Positions 44,610 through 54,150 of a stretch of DNA of 64,000 nt are shown here, one piece after another. The number at the start of each line of letters is the position of its first letter. The stretch's first letter is position 1. The notes beneath the pieces were generated by a model that was not told the DNA's origin, did no database searches, and worked only from the letters and a program-made list of their open reading frames with translations. Source of the DNA: Flavobacteriaceae bacterium (lineage in GTDB: Bacteria > Bacteroidota > Bacteroidia > Flavobacteriales > Flavobacteriaceae); assembly GCA_002723295.1 (NCBI GenBank), contig PBNP01000013.1, forward strand, positions 45,389 through 109,388, given 5' to 3'. A program made the position numbers and the translations under genes.

Positions 44610-45884
44610 ATGCGATATTCTTTTCTTTTATTTTTTTTAACCCTAGGTCTTCAAGCCCAAAAAATAAGATCATCAAAAATTAAAAGAATAATTAAAAAAG
44701 TGGTCTCCTTTGAAAAAGCTCATGTTGGAATTGCCATTCAAGCTTTGGAATCAGATAAGAGAATAACGGGTATTGGATATGAAAAGTATATGACCCCGGC
44801 ATCTAATATCAAATTGCTAACTTTTTTTGGTTCTATTCAAGAATTTGATTCATTGCCGATACTAAAGTATAAAATTGAAGAAAAAACTTTACACTTTAAA
44901 CCTACCGGATATCCCTTACTTTTTCATCCTTTTTATCCTGATAAAAAATTAGAAGATTTTTTAAATTCTTTTGAAAAAATAATTTATCATCCAAACCAAA
45001 AATATGTTCAAAAATTTGGTCCTGGGTGGTCTTGGGATGATTATCCGTTTTATTTTTCAGCTGAGATTAGCACATTGCCATTACATGGAAATGTAGCACG
45101 AATTTCTAAATCTAAAAAACAAACACTTAATATCTATCCATCATTTCTTGAATTAAAAGAAGATTCTCTTTTGCCTTATAATGCATTTAGAGATGAATCA
45201 AAAAATATTTTTAAAGTAAATCCAGATAAATTATCAGTTAATGACAGTGTTTACATTCCAATAAAGACTTCTGTTGAATTAAATCTTAAACATTTAAATG
45301 AAAGATTACAGCCCAAAGTTGTAATTGGAATAAATGACATCAAAACTGATAGGATTTTATATTCAAATGATTTAGCCAGAATTTATAAACCACTTTTGCA
45401 AAACTCTGATAATTTGATTGCTGAATCTCTATTAATTATGATAGGAGAAAATTTAAAGGTTGATTATCATAATACTCAAACGATAGAGATATTAAAAAAT
45501 AAATGGAAAACTTGGATCCCAGATCAAATTCTATGGTTTGATGGCTCAGGAGTTTCTAGATATTCAATGATTACACCAAGGACAATAATTGCGGTTCTTC
45601 AACAAATAAATAAAACTATTGGGTTAGATTCAATTAAAAAATACTTCCCAGCTGGTGGTATATCAGGAACAATTAGACAGTATTATAATAAACTTGATGC
45701 TGAACCTTATGTTTTTGCTAAAACAGGAACATTAAAAAATAATCATAATCTTTCAGGATATATAATATCTAAAAGTGGCAGATGGTATGTTTTTTCAATT
45801 ATGGTTAATCATTATAATAGTTCAACAAAAGAAATTAGGTTAGGTATGGCTCAAATAATTGATTATATATATAATAGGGGATAA
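44610..45884 (+). CDS. dacB: D-alanyl-D-alanine carboxypeptidase/endopeptidase, PBP4-type (S13)
   Basis: A 424-residue periplasmic peptidoglycan hydrolase with signal peptide (MRYSFLLFFLTLGLQAQ). The three penicillin-binding motifs are present: SxxK as S65-N-I-K68 in MTPASNIKLL, SxN as NSDNLIAES, and KTG in FAKTGTLKNNHNLSGY. It is slightly shorter than E. coli PBP4, with a reduced insertion domain. It removes terminal D-Ala or cuts cross-links; it is convergent with the membrane dipeptidase. Confidence 0.88.
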   Translation: MRYSFLLFFLTLGLQAQKIRSSKIKRIIKKVVSFEKAHVGIAIQALESDKRITGIGYEKYMTPASNIKLLTFFGSIQEFDSLPILKYKIEEKTLHFKPTGYPLLFHPFYPDKKLEDFLNSFEKIIYHPNQKYVQKFGPGWSWDDYPFYFSAEISTLPLHGNVARISKSKKQTLNIYPSFLELKEDSLLPYNAFRDESKNIFKVNPDKLSVNDSVYIPIKTSVELNLKHLNERLQPKVVIGINDIKTDRILYSNDLARIYKPLLQNSDNLIAESLLIMIGENLKVDYHNTQTIEILKNKWKTWIPDQILWFDGSGVSRYSMITPRTIIAVLQQINKTIGLDSIKKYFPAGGISGTIRQYYNKLDAEPYVFAKTGTLKNNHNLSGYIISKSGRWYVFSIMVNHYNSSTKEIRLGMAQIIDYIYNRG

Positions 45885-45889
45885 ACACT

Positions 45890-47158
45890 TTATTTTAACC
45901 TCATTTCTTTTGAAACCTGTTCAACCCTTTCCATTACTCTTAGCAAATTTCCTCCCCATAATTTTCTAATTTGCTCTTCACTATATCCTCTTTTAACTAA
46001 TACCCTTGTTACATTTAATGTTTCTGAAGCATCTTGCCACCCTTCAATACCACCACCACCATCAAAATCTGAACTAATTCCAACATGATCAATACCTATT
46101 TTTGATACCATGTAATCAATATGATTAACAAGATCTTCTATACTTACAGGAGGGATATTTTGTTTTATTTTCTCTATTTCAGGTTTAGCGGCATCAGTAA
46201 TTTTTTTATAATCATTTCTGTATTTATTTATCTGATCCAATGTCAATGACCTTAAACGACTTCTTGGAATCATTTCTATACCCATATTTTTACTTATTTC
46301 TTTATAGATAGTGTCTCTTGCAGCATTAAACGCTTTGTTTTTTTCAGCATTTAAATATGCATTAAGAGCTACTGTTTGAACCACTCCTCCATTTTCTTTA
46401 ATTGCCATTAATTGCTCGCCATCTAGATTTCTTGGATGATCACACAATGTTCTAGCTGAGGAATGAGAAGCAATAACTGGAGCTTTAGAAAGCTCTAAAG
46501 TCTGTAGGTTTGCTTTTTTTGATGGATGTGATAAATCAATCATTATCCCATAGTAATTCATTTTGTGAACCATCTGTTTGCCTAATTCACTTAATCCATT
46601 ATGAAGCCATATACTATCATATTCTCCAGTATTAGAATCAGCAAACTGACTATGACCATTGTGTGCTAAGGAAACATAACGTGCGCCTCGATCATAATAA
46701 CGCTTCAGATTTGATGTATCCAATCCCATAGGATATGCATTTTCAACACCAATCATGGCAACTTTTTTCCCTGATTCCCAAATTCTACTTACATCACTAG
46801 CTGTTAATGCAAGTTCAATCTGATCACTCGCATATTTGTTTACTAGATTATGAATAGCATCAAATTTAGCTTCTGCATTTGCTGAAGCTTTTAAGTAGCC
46901 TTGTTCATTAAGGCTGTCTTGACCTGTATATACAATAAACCATGCAACATCAAGGCCTCCTTTTTGCATTTTCGGAAGATTTACTTGAGTGTCTGTATTC
47001 ATAGTATAGTTTAGAGAATCTGTGAAATTTCTTACATCAATATCATCGTGTGTATCAATTGTGATAACATTTTTATGAATCTGCTCTGCTGAGCTTTTAT
47101 TATTTATTTGGCACCCTATCAAGGCGATAGAGATGAATAAAAGGAGTGTTTTTTTCAT
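45890..47158 (-). CDS. Membrane dipeptidase (M19, renal dipeptidase-like) lipoprotein
   Basis: A 422-residue lipoprotein (lipobox ALIGC, Cys16). The di-zinc site elements of family M19 are VITIDTHDDID (HxD), the Glu of IGVENAYPMG, the His residues of SLAHNGHSQFADSN and VIASHSSARTLCDHPRN, and the late Asp of HVGISSDFDGGGGIEGW. These enzymes cut dipeptides, including ones with D-amino acids, which suits the nearby PBP4 and D-amino-acid genes. It is exported to the periplasm or outer membrane. Confidence 0.9.
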   Translation of the reverse strand: MKKTLLLFISIALIGCQINNKSSAEQIHKNVITIDTHDDIDVRNFTDSLNYTMNTDTQVNLPKMQKGGLDVAWFIVYTGQDSLNEQGYLKASANAEAKFDAIHNLVNKYASDQIELALTASDVSRIWESGKKVAMIGVENAYPMGLDTSNLKRYYDRGARYVSLAHNGHSQFADSNTGEYDSIWLHNGLSELGKQMVHKMNYYGIMIDLSHPSKKANLQTLELSKAPVIASHSSARTLCDHPRNLDGEQLMAIKENGGVVQTVALNAYLNAEKNKAFNAARDTIYKEISKNMGIEMIPRSRLRSLTLDQINKYRNDYKKITDAAKPEIEKIKQNIPPVSIEDLVNHIDYMVSKIGIDHVGISSDFDGGGGIEGWQDASETLNVTRVLVKRGYSEEQIRKLWGGNLLRVMERVEQVSKEMRLK

Positions 47159-47178
47159 AATTGGGCATGGATTTTGTT

Positions 47179-47186
47179 CAAAAATA
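47179..47186 (-). promoter_or_regulatory. Candidate -7 promoter element for the M19 dipeptidase gene
   Basis: The minus-strand sequence TATTTTTG fits TAnnTTTG, 21 bases before the start codon. No clear TTG is visible at -33. Confidence 0.4.
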
Positions 47187-47260
47187 GTGATTCTATAATA
47201 TTACATCGACTAATATATAAATTTGGTCCTTAAATTAGAGATTATTGCTCAAAAACAGGA

Positions 47261-47290
47261 TTGTGGCACAGTATTTGTATTTATGTTTTG
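47261..47290 (+). promoter_or_regulatory. Candidate promoter of the Ala/Thr-rich lipoprotein gene
   Basis: TTG (47261-47263) is followed after 18 bases by TATGTTTTG (47282-47290), close to the Bacteroidota TTTG-N19-TAnnTTTG promoter but with one extra T. The start codon is 67 bases further on, leaving a leader in which I see no structure. It lies in the roughly 200-base gap between divergent genes, the longest gap in the window; the rest of that gap shows nothing else. Confidence 0.4.
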
Positions 47291-47357
47291 GTTGCGCGAA
47301 AATTTATTTTCAAGCGACATGAATAAACATTATTAATATTAATTAAATTTTTATCAA

Positions 47358-49751
47358 ATGAAAAAAAGTTTATTAACCATTTTGGCACTGGCTCTTGTAG
47401 CTGTAGGATGTCAAAATTATGATGACCAGTTTGATAGTCTTAATTCCGATATTGCGGCGTTAACCACTAAGGTTAACGGACTTGATACATCTGGTATTGC
47501 TGGTATTACCTCTGCGATTGGCACAATCAATCAGAGTCTTACAGATCTTCAAAATGCTCAACTTTCAGAAGCTGATATAACTACTGCTCTTGCATCCACT
47601 ATTGCTCAAGTAACACAACTTGTTGCTGACATGGCGGCTCTTGATCAGTCAGTTGCTTCTCAAATTGCGGGTGTTGAAACTTCTGTAGCTTCTTTGACGA
47701 GTCAACTCTCAGATGTACAAACAAATGCTCTAACTACTGCTGACATTGCTGCACTTGACGAAGTTGCAAATTTGAATCAGGAGATAGCAGACATTCAGCA
47801 AGATTTAACCGATTTATTAGCGGCTAACGCTTCAGTTAACGCTAATGTAGTTATCACTAACCAAGCTCAGCTTGATTACTCGAAGACTTTATTTACCGGT
47901 GATGGACCGTACATTGTTAATGGAAACGTTAACATTGTTGCTAGTGCAGCCACTGGTTATAGTGCAGGTTATACAGCAGAAATTTCTGCTATAACTGCAA
48001 AAATTGCTTCTGTAATTGGAACGGTAACTATTACTACTGCAGCTGCTGATGCAACTGCATTGGACATTTCTAATATGGCATACATTGATGGTGCGTTATC
48101 TATTTCAGGTAAAATGCCTTCAGGATTTGCTGTTACTACATGTGCAAGCCTTGCTTTAGCTGTTGAAGAAGCAGATATTTCATTACCTACTTTATCTTCA
48201 GCTGCTGGTGGTGTTGCTATTACTGCAGGAACTACTACTATTACCAATGTAGCTATTACAAACCTTACAAATGGGGCTGTAACTACTGCTGCTAACACAC
48301 TTAGTCTTGCAAATGCTGATGTTAATTTAGGCTCAGGAGATCCTGCTGCTACAACTACTGTTAAGAGTTTAAATGCTGGAGGAGCTACTTCTACTTATGA
48401 AGGATCTATTACAGCTTCTGGAGCTGTGACTCTAGGATCTAAAGTAGTTACTAATACAGTTATTGATGCTGGGGGTGCTGTTACACTTTCTAATAGTGCT
48501 GCTGGTTCTGGACTGTATTCTTCTACGATTAACTCAGGAGGTGATATAACTGCTAGTGGATTAGGCCTTGGATATACTCAAGGTGCTGGTGTTTCACTTG
48601 TGTGTGATGGTGCATCTGGTGCTGTATCTGTACCTAATGCAACTGCTACTGCGAAAGCTTTTACTGCAACTGCATCTGGAAGTTCTGTTAGTTTACCATC
48701 ACTACATACTATTGCTGGTGGTATAGCTACTTTAACTGGTGCTACTGTAGACGTTTCAGCTGTAGCTACAAACACTACTGGTTTAACCGTGTCAACTGCT
48801 ACTGCTCTTAATTTACCAGCTTTGGTTAATGGAACAGGAAAAGTAACTGCAACTGCTGTTACTGATTTTGATGCTCCATTATATACTAGTAATGGTACTA
48901 TTGATTTAGGTGCTGGTGCTGATGTTGTTCTTAAGGCTATGACTGCTATTGGCAACTTATCTGACCTTACTACTATTTCAGGATTAACTCTTAGTGAGCA
49001 AGATGCATCTTTAGATTTATCTACTGCTGTTAAGTTGGTAACTCTTAATTACACTGCTAAAGCTATTGCTGCTGGAGGAAATGCTGCAGAAGCAACTGAT
49101 TTAACTGTTGCTCATTTAACTTCTGCAAGTTCGTTAACTACTGTTAATATAACTGGTGGTATGGACAATGTTGTTCTTAAGGCTCCATTGATGACTTCTA
49201 TTACAACTGGAGGTTTTATTAGAACCTTTACTACTACAGGTACTGCGTTAACTTCTGTAGTTATAGGTCACCAAGGACTTAATGGTGGTGCTCCTAGTGA
49301 GCTTAGTGTTACTGGCACTTTAATTCAATCACTTGATTTATCAGGTTTAAAATGGATAGGTGGAATAACAGTTACTGGAAATGCTTCATTAACAGCTATT
49401 ACAATGCCTACTGCTACTGCTGCGGCAGATAATGCAAACGTTGCTACAACAGGTAGAGTAACCGTTACTATTAATAATAATGCTCTAACTGGTGCTTGGA
49501 CTCGTTCAGTAACCGCTACAGGATCTAACGTTTATGTTGAAGGATTTTGGTCTACTGCTCCTGGTATTACAGGTGCTAAAACTTGGATAACTGCATTACT
49601 TGGTAATGTTGTTATTGCAACTTCTTCTGTAACATATGCTATTGAGGTTGATGCTGCTGATGCTGACTTAGCTGCAAATAGTGATAGTACTGCTGTAGAT
49701 GGTACAGCCGCAATTGATACTGCTGCTGAATTAGCATTACTACCTAACTAA
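47358..49751 (+). CDS. Ala/Thr/Ser-rich surface lipoprotein with N-terminal coiled coil
   Basis: A 797-residue lipoprotein (lipobox VAVGC, Cys18) followed by QNYDDQFD, an acidic start like the Bacteroidota surface-export signal. A coiled coil (about 25-150: SDIAALTTKVNGLD, SQIAGVETSVASLTSQLSDVQ, DIQQDLTDLLAAN) leads into about 600 residues of short beta-repeats very rich in Ala, Thr, Ser, Val and Gly with almost no charge (TITNVAITNLTNGAVTTAANTLSLANADV). This suggests an elongated beta-helix-like or fibre structure. It has no T9SS sorting domain and no catalytic motif. A strong terminator follows and the base composition is distinct, which suggests a highly expressed cell-surface structural protein; the role is inferred. 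Confidence 0.75.
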   Translation: MKKSLLTILALALVAVGCQNYDDQFDSLNSDIAALTTKVNGLDTSGIAGITSAIGTINQSLTDLQNAQLSEADITTALASTIAQVTQLVADMAALDQSVASQIAGVETSVASLTSQLSDVQTNALTTADIAALDEVANLNQEIADIQQDLTDLLAANASVNANVVITNQAQLDYSKTLFTGDGPYIVNGNVNIVASAATGYSAGYTAEISAITAKIASVIGTVTITTAAADATALDISNMAYIDGALSISGKMPSGFAVTTCASLALAVEEADISLPTLSSAAGGVAITAGTTTITNVAITNLTNGAVTTAANTLSLANADVNLGSGDPAATTTVKSLNAGGATSTYEGSITASGAVTLGSKVVTNTVIDAGGAVTLSNSAAGSGLYSSTINSGGDITASGLGLGYTQGAGVSLVCDGASGAVSVPNATATAKAFTATASGSSVSLPSLHTIAGGIATLTGATVDVSAVATNTTGLTVSTATALNLPALVNGTGKVTATAVTDFDAPLYTSNGTIDLGAGADVVLKAMTAIGNLSDLTTISGLTLSEQDASLDLSTAVKLVTLNYTAKAIAAGGNAAEATDLTVAHLTSASSLTTVNITGGMDNVVLKAPLMTSITTGGFIRTFTTTGTALTSVVIGHQGLNGGAPSELSVTGTLIQSLDLSGLKWIGGITVTGNASLTAITMPTATAAADNANVATTGRVTVTINNNALTGAWTRSVTATGSNVYVEGFWSTAPGITGAKTWITALLGNVVIATSSVTYAIEVDAADADLAANSDSTAVDGTAAIDTAAELALLPN

Positions 49752-49804
49752 TATTAGTTAGCACATAAAATATTTCTTTATTTAATTAAAGAGATTTTTA
49801 TTAG

Positions 49805-49835
49805 AAAAGCCCCCTTAGAATAGGGGGCTTTTTTT
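49805..49835 (+). terminator. Rho-independent terminator
   Basis: GC-rich arms AAAAGCCCCCT / AGGGGGCTTTT pair perfectly around TAGAAT and are followed by a T run, 53 bases after the lipoprotein stop. This is the strongest terminator in the window and suits a highly transcribed single gene. Confidence 0.93.
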
Positions 49836-49871
49836 ATTGTGTAATAAGTAATTATTATTTTTTTTATGAGT

Positions 49872-50807
49872 TTATTTAAGTTTAAATAAGAAAAATATAG
49901 CTGTACTTATCATTAAAAAACCAATTGGTAGAATAATGGATATTTTCCAATGTGAATATCCCCTTTTTAATAAAAGATGATGGAGATGGTTATTATCTGG
50001 TTGAAATGGGGATTTTTTATTAATAACACGAATAATAAATACTCTGAGTAGATCAATTAATGGATATAAAAGGATAAGAATACTAAATAAAGGTTTATTA
50101 AAAGCATATTTTAGCTCATACTTTGGTCCCAATAAATAAAATGTATAAATGGCAAGTATGGTTCCTAAATATAAGGAGCCTGCATCTCCAAGAAATATTT
50201 TGTTATTTTTTTTAAAATTATATAAGTAAAGCGGTATAATTGCGGCTATAGTAATTAATCCAAGGACTGATATAGCTGAATTAGTAGCATTTAGAAATTC
50301 AAATAAAACTATAGCTTTAATTATCTCGGTTAATGCAAGCCCATCTATTCCATCAATAAAATTTATACTATTTACTATGATTAAAAAAACAAATATGGTA
50401 AATAATTGTGCTGGGATTCTCCCTATTTCTTCAAGCCCTAGTATTCCATAAAAATTATCAATTAATAAGCCTTGGTCAATAATCATTTTTGCTACAATGA
50501 TTTGTATAAAGAATTTTAATTTAAAATCAGCATTATAAAAATCATCATAAATTCCAATAACAAACATCATGCTTATTGGGACAAGCAAAGAAAAATCATA
50601 CGGCTCATTACCTATTGAATACCAAAACAGACTTATTAAAAATATTGTTATAAAGCTAGAGGCTCCACCTGTTCTAGTTGCTATAACAGAATGGGAGGAT
50701 CTTGGATTGATTAAATCAATTTTATTTAAACTAATAAATAATTTTTGAATTATAGGAGCTATTATAGCTGAAAGGATTATTATAAGAAAACATAAATACA
50801 TATCCAT
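49872..50807 (-). CDS. WecA/MraY-like undecaprenyl-phosphate sugar-1-phosphate transferase
   Basis: A 311-residue polytopic membrane enzyme of glycosyltransferase family 4. It transfers a sugar-1-phosphate from a UDP-sugar to undecaprenyl phosphate, the first step of O-antigen or capsule assembly. Key motifs are the Asp pair in GIYDDFYNADFKLK, NSINFIDGIDGLA, FLGDAGSLYLG and the histidine loop PDNNHLHHLLLKRGYSH. The short HxHH loop and lack of MraY-specific features favour a WecA role over cell-wall MraY. It is divergent from the polymerase/ligase gene and marks the left edge of the polysaccharide region. Confidence 0.87.
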   Translation of the reverse strand: MDMYLCFLIIILSAIIAPIIQKLFISLNKIDLINPRSSHSVIATRTGGASSFITIFLISLFWYSIGNEPYDFSLLVPISMMFVIGIYDDFYNADFKLKFFIQIIVAKMIIDQGLLIDNFYGILGLEEIGRIPAQLFTIFVFLIIVNSINFIDGIDGLALTEIIKAIVLFEFLNATNSAISVLGLITIAAIIPLYLYNFKKNNKIFLGDAGSLYLGTILAIYTFYLLGPKYELKYAFNKPLFSILILLYPLIDLLRVFIIRVINKKSPFQPDNNHLHHLLLKRGYSHWKISIILPIGFLMISTAIFFLFKLK

Positions 50808-50847
50808 CTGGTAAAGGTATTAATTATCTTTTTGTGTTAAAAAGTCT

Positions 50848-50855
50848 TAAATTTG
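50848..50855 (+). promoter_or_regulatory. Candidate -7 promoter element of the O-antigen ligase-like gene
   Basis: TAAATTTG fits TAnnTTTG exactly, 20 bases before the ATG at 50875. A TTTG lies 13 bases upstream, somewhat close for a -33 box. Confidence 0.45.
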
Positions 50856-50874
50856 AAAGCCAAATACCCACCTC

Positions 50875-53211
50875 ATGTCAATTGCTAACAATAGATCAGA
50901 CATAGATACTAGTAATTTTATTCCTTCAATTTTAATTATCGCTTACTTATTAGTTGGATTTGTGCCAAACATGGAGGCGGTAGATAAAGTCTCTCCTCAA
51001 TGGGTCTATATGAATATAGTAAACATATTTTCCTCTATTTATTTATTTGTAAATAGAAACAATTTTCAGAAGATTATAAAAAATTTAATTTATACTGGAA
51101 TTTCAATCTTTTATATATCATTTTTTGTCTGGACTGCTCTATCCTATTTTTATGCTATTAATCCTATTGAAGCACTTGTAAATATTCCTAGACATCTAAA
51201 CACATTATTAATGTATCTATTTATTGGAATATTTATTCATAATGTAAGAAACAAGAACCGATTAATTTCTTGGTGTATTGCTATAATATTAACAGTCGAG
51301 GTATATGCAGTTTTTGTCCAAGCAATGGATATGATAAACACAACAGGGTCAATTTATACTGATAACCTTAAGGGAGTAACAGCAAACAGGAACATAACAG
51401 CCTTTTCTATTGCTTTAAAAATTCCTTTTATTCTTTATTTATTGGAAAATATTAAAGGAAAGTTTTTTAAAATATCATTGTTTATGCTAGTGACCTTTGC
51501 CTTAATCGATCTTTCTATGATTGAGAGTAGAGCTTCTTTTCTAGGAGTTGGATTAATCCTTTTTGGATATTTATTTATATGCGGTTATAAATACATATTG
51601 ATAAATAAAAATAAAAGAGTTTTTTATAATCTTGGATATTACATCCTACCTCTTTTCTTTTCAATTTTAGTAAATCAGCTATATTTCTCAAACAAAGGGG
51701 CAGATGCAGTCTCTCGAGCTGCGACAATAGCTATAAATACATCTGATGACTCTATTTCTAAACGATTAAGATATTATGAGGACGTAATGACTCATATGTT
51801 TTCTAATCCAATTTTTGGTACTGGGATTGGAAATTGGAAATTTGAATCTATTAGATATGATCGTTTAGATATTGATGGATATATTGTGCCCTATCATGCA
51901 CACAGTGATTTTATTCAATTAGGAGCTGAACTGGGTTTTATTGGATTCTTTTTATACATTCTTGTTTTTGTTAGTGCGGTTTATTTTGTTTTTTTTATAT
52001 TATTTAAGTCTAAAATTTCAAATACTGATAAATTATTTTCCTTTTTTTTAATTTTAAGTTTAGGGGTTTATCTTATTGATGCAAACTTGAACTTTCCTAT
52101 TGCTAGACCTCAAGAATTAGCTCCTTGGGCATTGGTAATGGCGCTAATTAACTTTTATTATGTTCGCGCCAAATTAAATGAAAAACAATTGAATAAAAAG
52201 CCTTTACCTTCTTTGAAAATGGCTTTTCCAATTGTTTCATTAATATTATTATTACCAGGTTTATTTGTAACTCATAAAACTTATAAATCGCAAATTGCTC
52301 AAATGATTATTTTAAATGATTTTAATTCTGACAAGCATAATATTCCACTTAATCAAATTGAGACTTATATTCCTTCAATTCCAAATGTTACCGTTACGAC
52401 CATACCAATGGATGCAATAAAAGCTAGGTACTATTTTCACTATCAAAAGTATGATAAAGCCCTTGAATATGCAATAAAAAGTGAATTGGCTAATCCATAT
52501 TTGTCTTATGGTGATATAATTATATATAAAGTTTACAGATTAAAAGGAAATCTTGAAAAAGCAAAAGAGGCTGTTAAAAAGGCGTTTAAAAATTTACCAA
52601 ACAACAATTTACATATGGGTGAATATGCCAAGTTAATAATTGATTTACAAGATGATAATGAATTAGAAGAGGCTTATCCATTAATGACTGGAACTAATAA
52701 AAAAAATGGTTGGAAAACATATTTAGTAGCAAAATCGACTATGGTTCCTGCTGGGGACCCTATATACATTAAAAGAGCAGAAAAGGCTGTAAAATTATTT
52801 CCTCTTGATAATGAGTTTAAGAAAATTTTAAAAACAGCTAGAATTGGAGATAATAATATTAGCGCAGCATTTAGTCTTGGGGAACAAGCTCGAATAAAAT
52901 ATCAAGAACAATCTTACCTAGAAGCCGCTCAATTATATGATAAAGCTACAGATTTGGACCCATATGAATATTCTTATTTTGAAAATGCAGCCCTTAGTTA
53001 TTATAGTATCCAAGATGGAGAAAATGCCTTAAAGAGAATAAATGTTGTAGTAGATCAAATGAATCCTTTAAATGGAAAATGTGAATATATTAAAGGATTA
53101 ATTTATTTGCAATATGGACTAACTAATGAAGCGTGTGATCTTTTCAAAACTTCTGAATCAAGTGGTTATGGTGATGCTAAAACTCTTCAACAACAATATT
53201 GTTCAAATTAA
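50875..53211 (+). CDS. O-antigen ligase/polymerase-like protein with C-terminal TPRs
   Basis: A 778-residue protein with about 11-12 membrane helices in the first 460 residues, including the Wzy_C region: ESRASFLGVGLILFGY, FSNPIFGTGIGNWKFES, and the periplasmic loop YHAHSDFIQLGAELGFIGF with the conserved His. The C-terminal 300 residues are soluble TPR-like helices (RYYFHYQKYDKALEYAIKSELANP, QSYLEAAQLYDKATDLDPYEY). Bacteroidota commonly fuse TPRs to such ligases. It should join or transfer undecaprenyl-linked glycan at the periplasmic face. It is divergent from the WecA-like gene. Confidence 0.83.
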   Translation: MSIANNRSDIDTSNFIPSILIIAYLLVGFVPNMEAVDKVSPQWVYMNIVNIFSSIYLFVNRNNFQKIIKNLIYTGISIFYISFFVWTALSYFYAINPIEALVNIPRHLNTLLMYLFIGIFIHNVRNKNRLISWCIAIILTVEVYAVFVQAMDMINTTGSIYTDNLKGVTANRNITAFSIALKIPFILYLLENIKGKFFKISLFMLVTFALIDLSMIESRASFLGVGLILFGYLFICGYKYILINKNKRVFYNLGYYILPLFFSILVNQLYFSNKGADAVSRAATIAINTSDDSISKRLRYYEDVMTHMFSNPIFGTGIGNWKFESIRYDRLDIDGYIVPYHAHSDFIQLGAELGFIGFFLYILVFVSAVYFVFFILFKSKISNTDKLFSFFLILSLGVYLIDANLNFPIARPQELAPWALVMALINFYYVRAKLNEKQLNKKPLPSLKMAFPIVSLILLLPGLFVTHKTYKSQIAQMIILNDFNSDKHNIPLNQIETYIPSIPNVTVTTIPMDAIKARYYFHYQKYDKALEYAIKSELANPYLSYGDIIIYKVYRLKGNLEKAKEAVKKAFKNLPNNNLHMGEYAKLIIDLQDDNELEEAYPLMTGTNKKNGWKTYLVAKSTMVPAGDPIYIKRAEKAVKLFPLDNEFKKILKTARIGDNNISAAFSLGEQARIKYQEQSYLEAAQLYDKATDLDPYEYSYFENAALSYYSIQDGENALKRINVVVDQMNPLNGKCEYIKGLIYLQYGLTNEACDLFKTSESSGYGDAKTLQQQYCSN

Positions 53212-53233
53212 TTTTTGATTTTTAATATATTTT

Positions 53234-53250
53234 AAGTACTTTTGGTACTT
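53234..53250. promoter_or_regulatory. Inverted repeat upstream of the HTH regulator (possible operator)
   Basis: AAGTAC-TTTTG-GTACTT is a perfect 6-bp inverted repeat, 29 bases before the start of a winged-helix regulator that heads the precursor operon. It might be an autoregulatory operator. Confidence 0.35.
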
Positions 53251-53278
53251 GATAATATTTTGATTAATTAAATTAATA

Positions 53279-53797
53279 ATGTTAGGTGAACTGATAACAT
53301 CAAAAACACGATTACGTCTGATGATAAAATTCTTTATATCACAGGCTAATCGTGGTTATCTAAATGGTTTAGCTAGTGAAATGGGAGAATCTACAAATGC
53401 AATAAGAAAAGAGCTTAATCACTTATATGGTGCAGGTTATTTGAAAAAAGTAAAATCTGATAATAAAGTTGAATATAAGGCAAATACAAAGCACCCATTA
53501 TTTAGTGTGTTAAGAAAGGTCGTTTTAAAACATCTTGGCTTAGAAGATATGGTTGAAACGATTCTTGGAAGAATGGGAAATGTTAAAGAAATTATTTTAG
53601 TTGGAGATTATGCTAAAGGAATAGATTCGGGTAAAATTGAAGTGTTTTTAATTGGAGAAAATCTGGACATGGAATATATAGCGCAATTAGAGGATAAGAT
53701 TGAAAAATTAATTAAAAGAAAAGTTAGTTTTTATTTAGCAAATAAATTCTTAAGTGATCAACAAAATATAGTTTTATTTAAGGAAAAAAGCCAATAA
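53279..53797 (+). CDS. Winged-helix regulator with (degenerate) nucleotidyltransferase-like domain
   Basis: A 172-residue protein. The N-terminal winged helix (about 1-70: LITSKTRLRLMIKFFISQANRGYLNGLASEMGESTNAIRKELNHL) is followed by a linker and a nucleotidyltransferase-like fold (about 95-170: IILVGDYAKGIDSGKIEVFLIG). The usual GSxARG...DxD metal motif is altered to GDYAKG...KIE, so it is probably catalytically dead and may act as a sensor. Close relatives sit at the head of many Bacteroidota surface-polysaccharide loci. The stop overlaps the next gene by 1 base. Confidence 0.8.
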   Translation: MLGELITSKTRLRLMIKFFISQANRGYLNGLASEMGESTNAIRKELNHLYGAGYLKKVKSDNKVEYKANTKHPLFSVLRKVVLKHLGLEDMVETILGRMGNVKEIILVGDYAKGIDSGKIEVFLIGENLDMEYIAQLEDKIEKLIKRKVSFYLANKFLSDQQNIVLFKEKSQ

Positions 53798-54147
53798 TGA
53801 TATCTATTGAAAATGAAGAAAGACCATGGGGTCGTTTTTTTGTGATTCATGATGAAAAAAATTATAAACTAAAAAGGATTGAGGTTAATCCTGGGGCAAA
53901 ATTATCTTATCAATATCATAATAAAAGATCCGAAGCTTGGACTATAGTTCAGGGAAAAGGAAAAATAACTTTAGATGGAAAAGTTTTTAGTGTTAGTCAA
54001 GGAGGAACTTTAGTGATACCCCAAGGCGCTAAACACAGGATTGAAAATAATTCTAAAGAGAAAGTTGTTTTTATTGAAGTTCAAACTGGATCATATTTTG
54101 GAGAAGATGATATTGTAAGATTAAAGGATGATTACAATAGAATTTAA
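53797..54147 (+). CDS. Cupin, mannose-6-phosphate isomerase type II-like
   Basis: A 116-residue single cupin matching the C-terminal PMI domain of ManC proteins: ERPWGRFFVIHDEKNYKLKRIEVNPGAKLSYQYHNKRSEAWTIVQG, VIPQGAKHRIEN and the closing RLKDDYNR. Metal ligands QYH, Glu and KHR are in place. It probably isomerises a sugar phosphate for glycan synthesis. It resembles the N-terminal domain of the fusion protein at 56023. It is coupled to the neighbours by 1- to 3-base junctions. Confidence 0.85.
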   Translation: MISIENEERPWGRFFVIHDEKNYKLKRIEVNPGAKLSYQYHNKRSEAWTIVQGKGKITLDGKVFSVSQGGTLVIPQGAKHRIENNSKEKVVFIEVQTGSYFGEDDIVRLKDDYNRI

Positions 54148-54150
54148 ATT

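Noticed and set aside
48578-48955. Minus-strand ORFs of 125 and 109 codons (also 47969-48298) inside the Ala/Thr-rich lipoprotein gene
   Set aside because: They are antisense shadows produced by the low-complexity GCT/ACT codon composition; the translations are Val/Ala-rich without domains.
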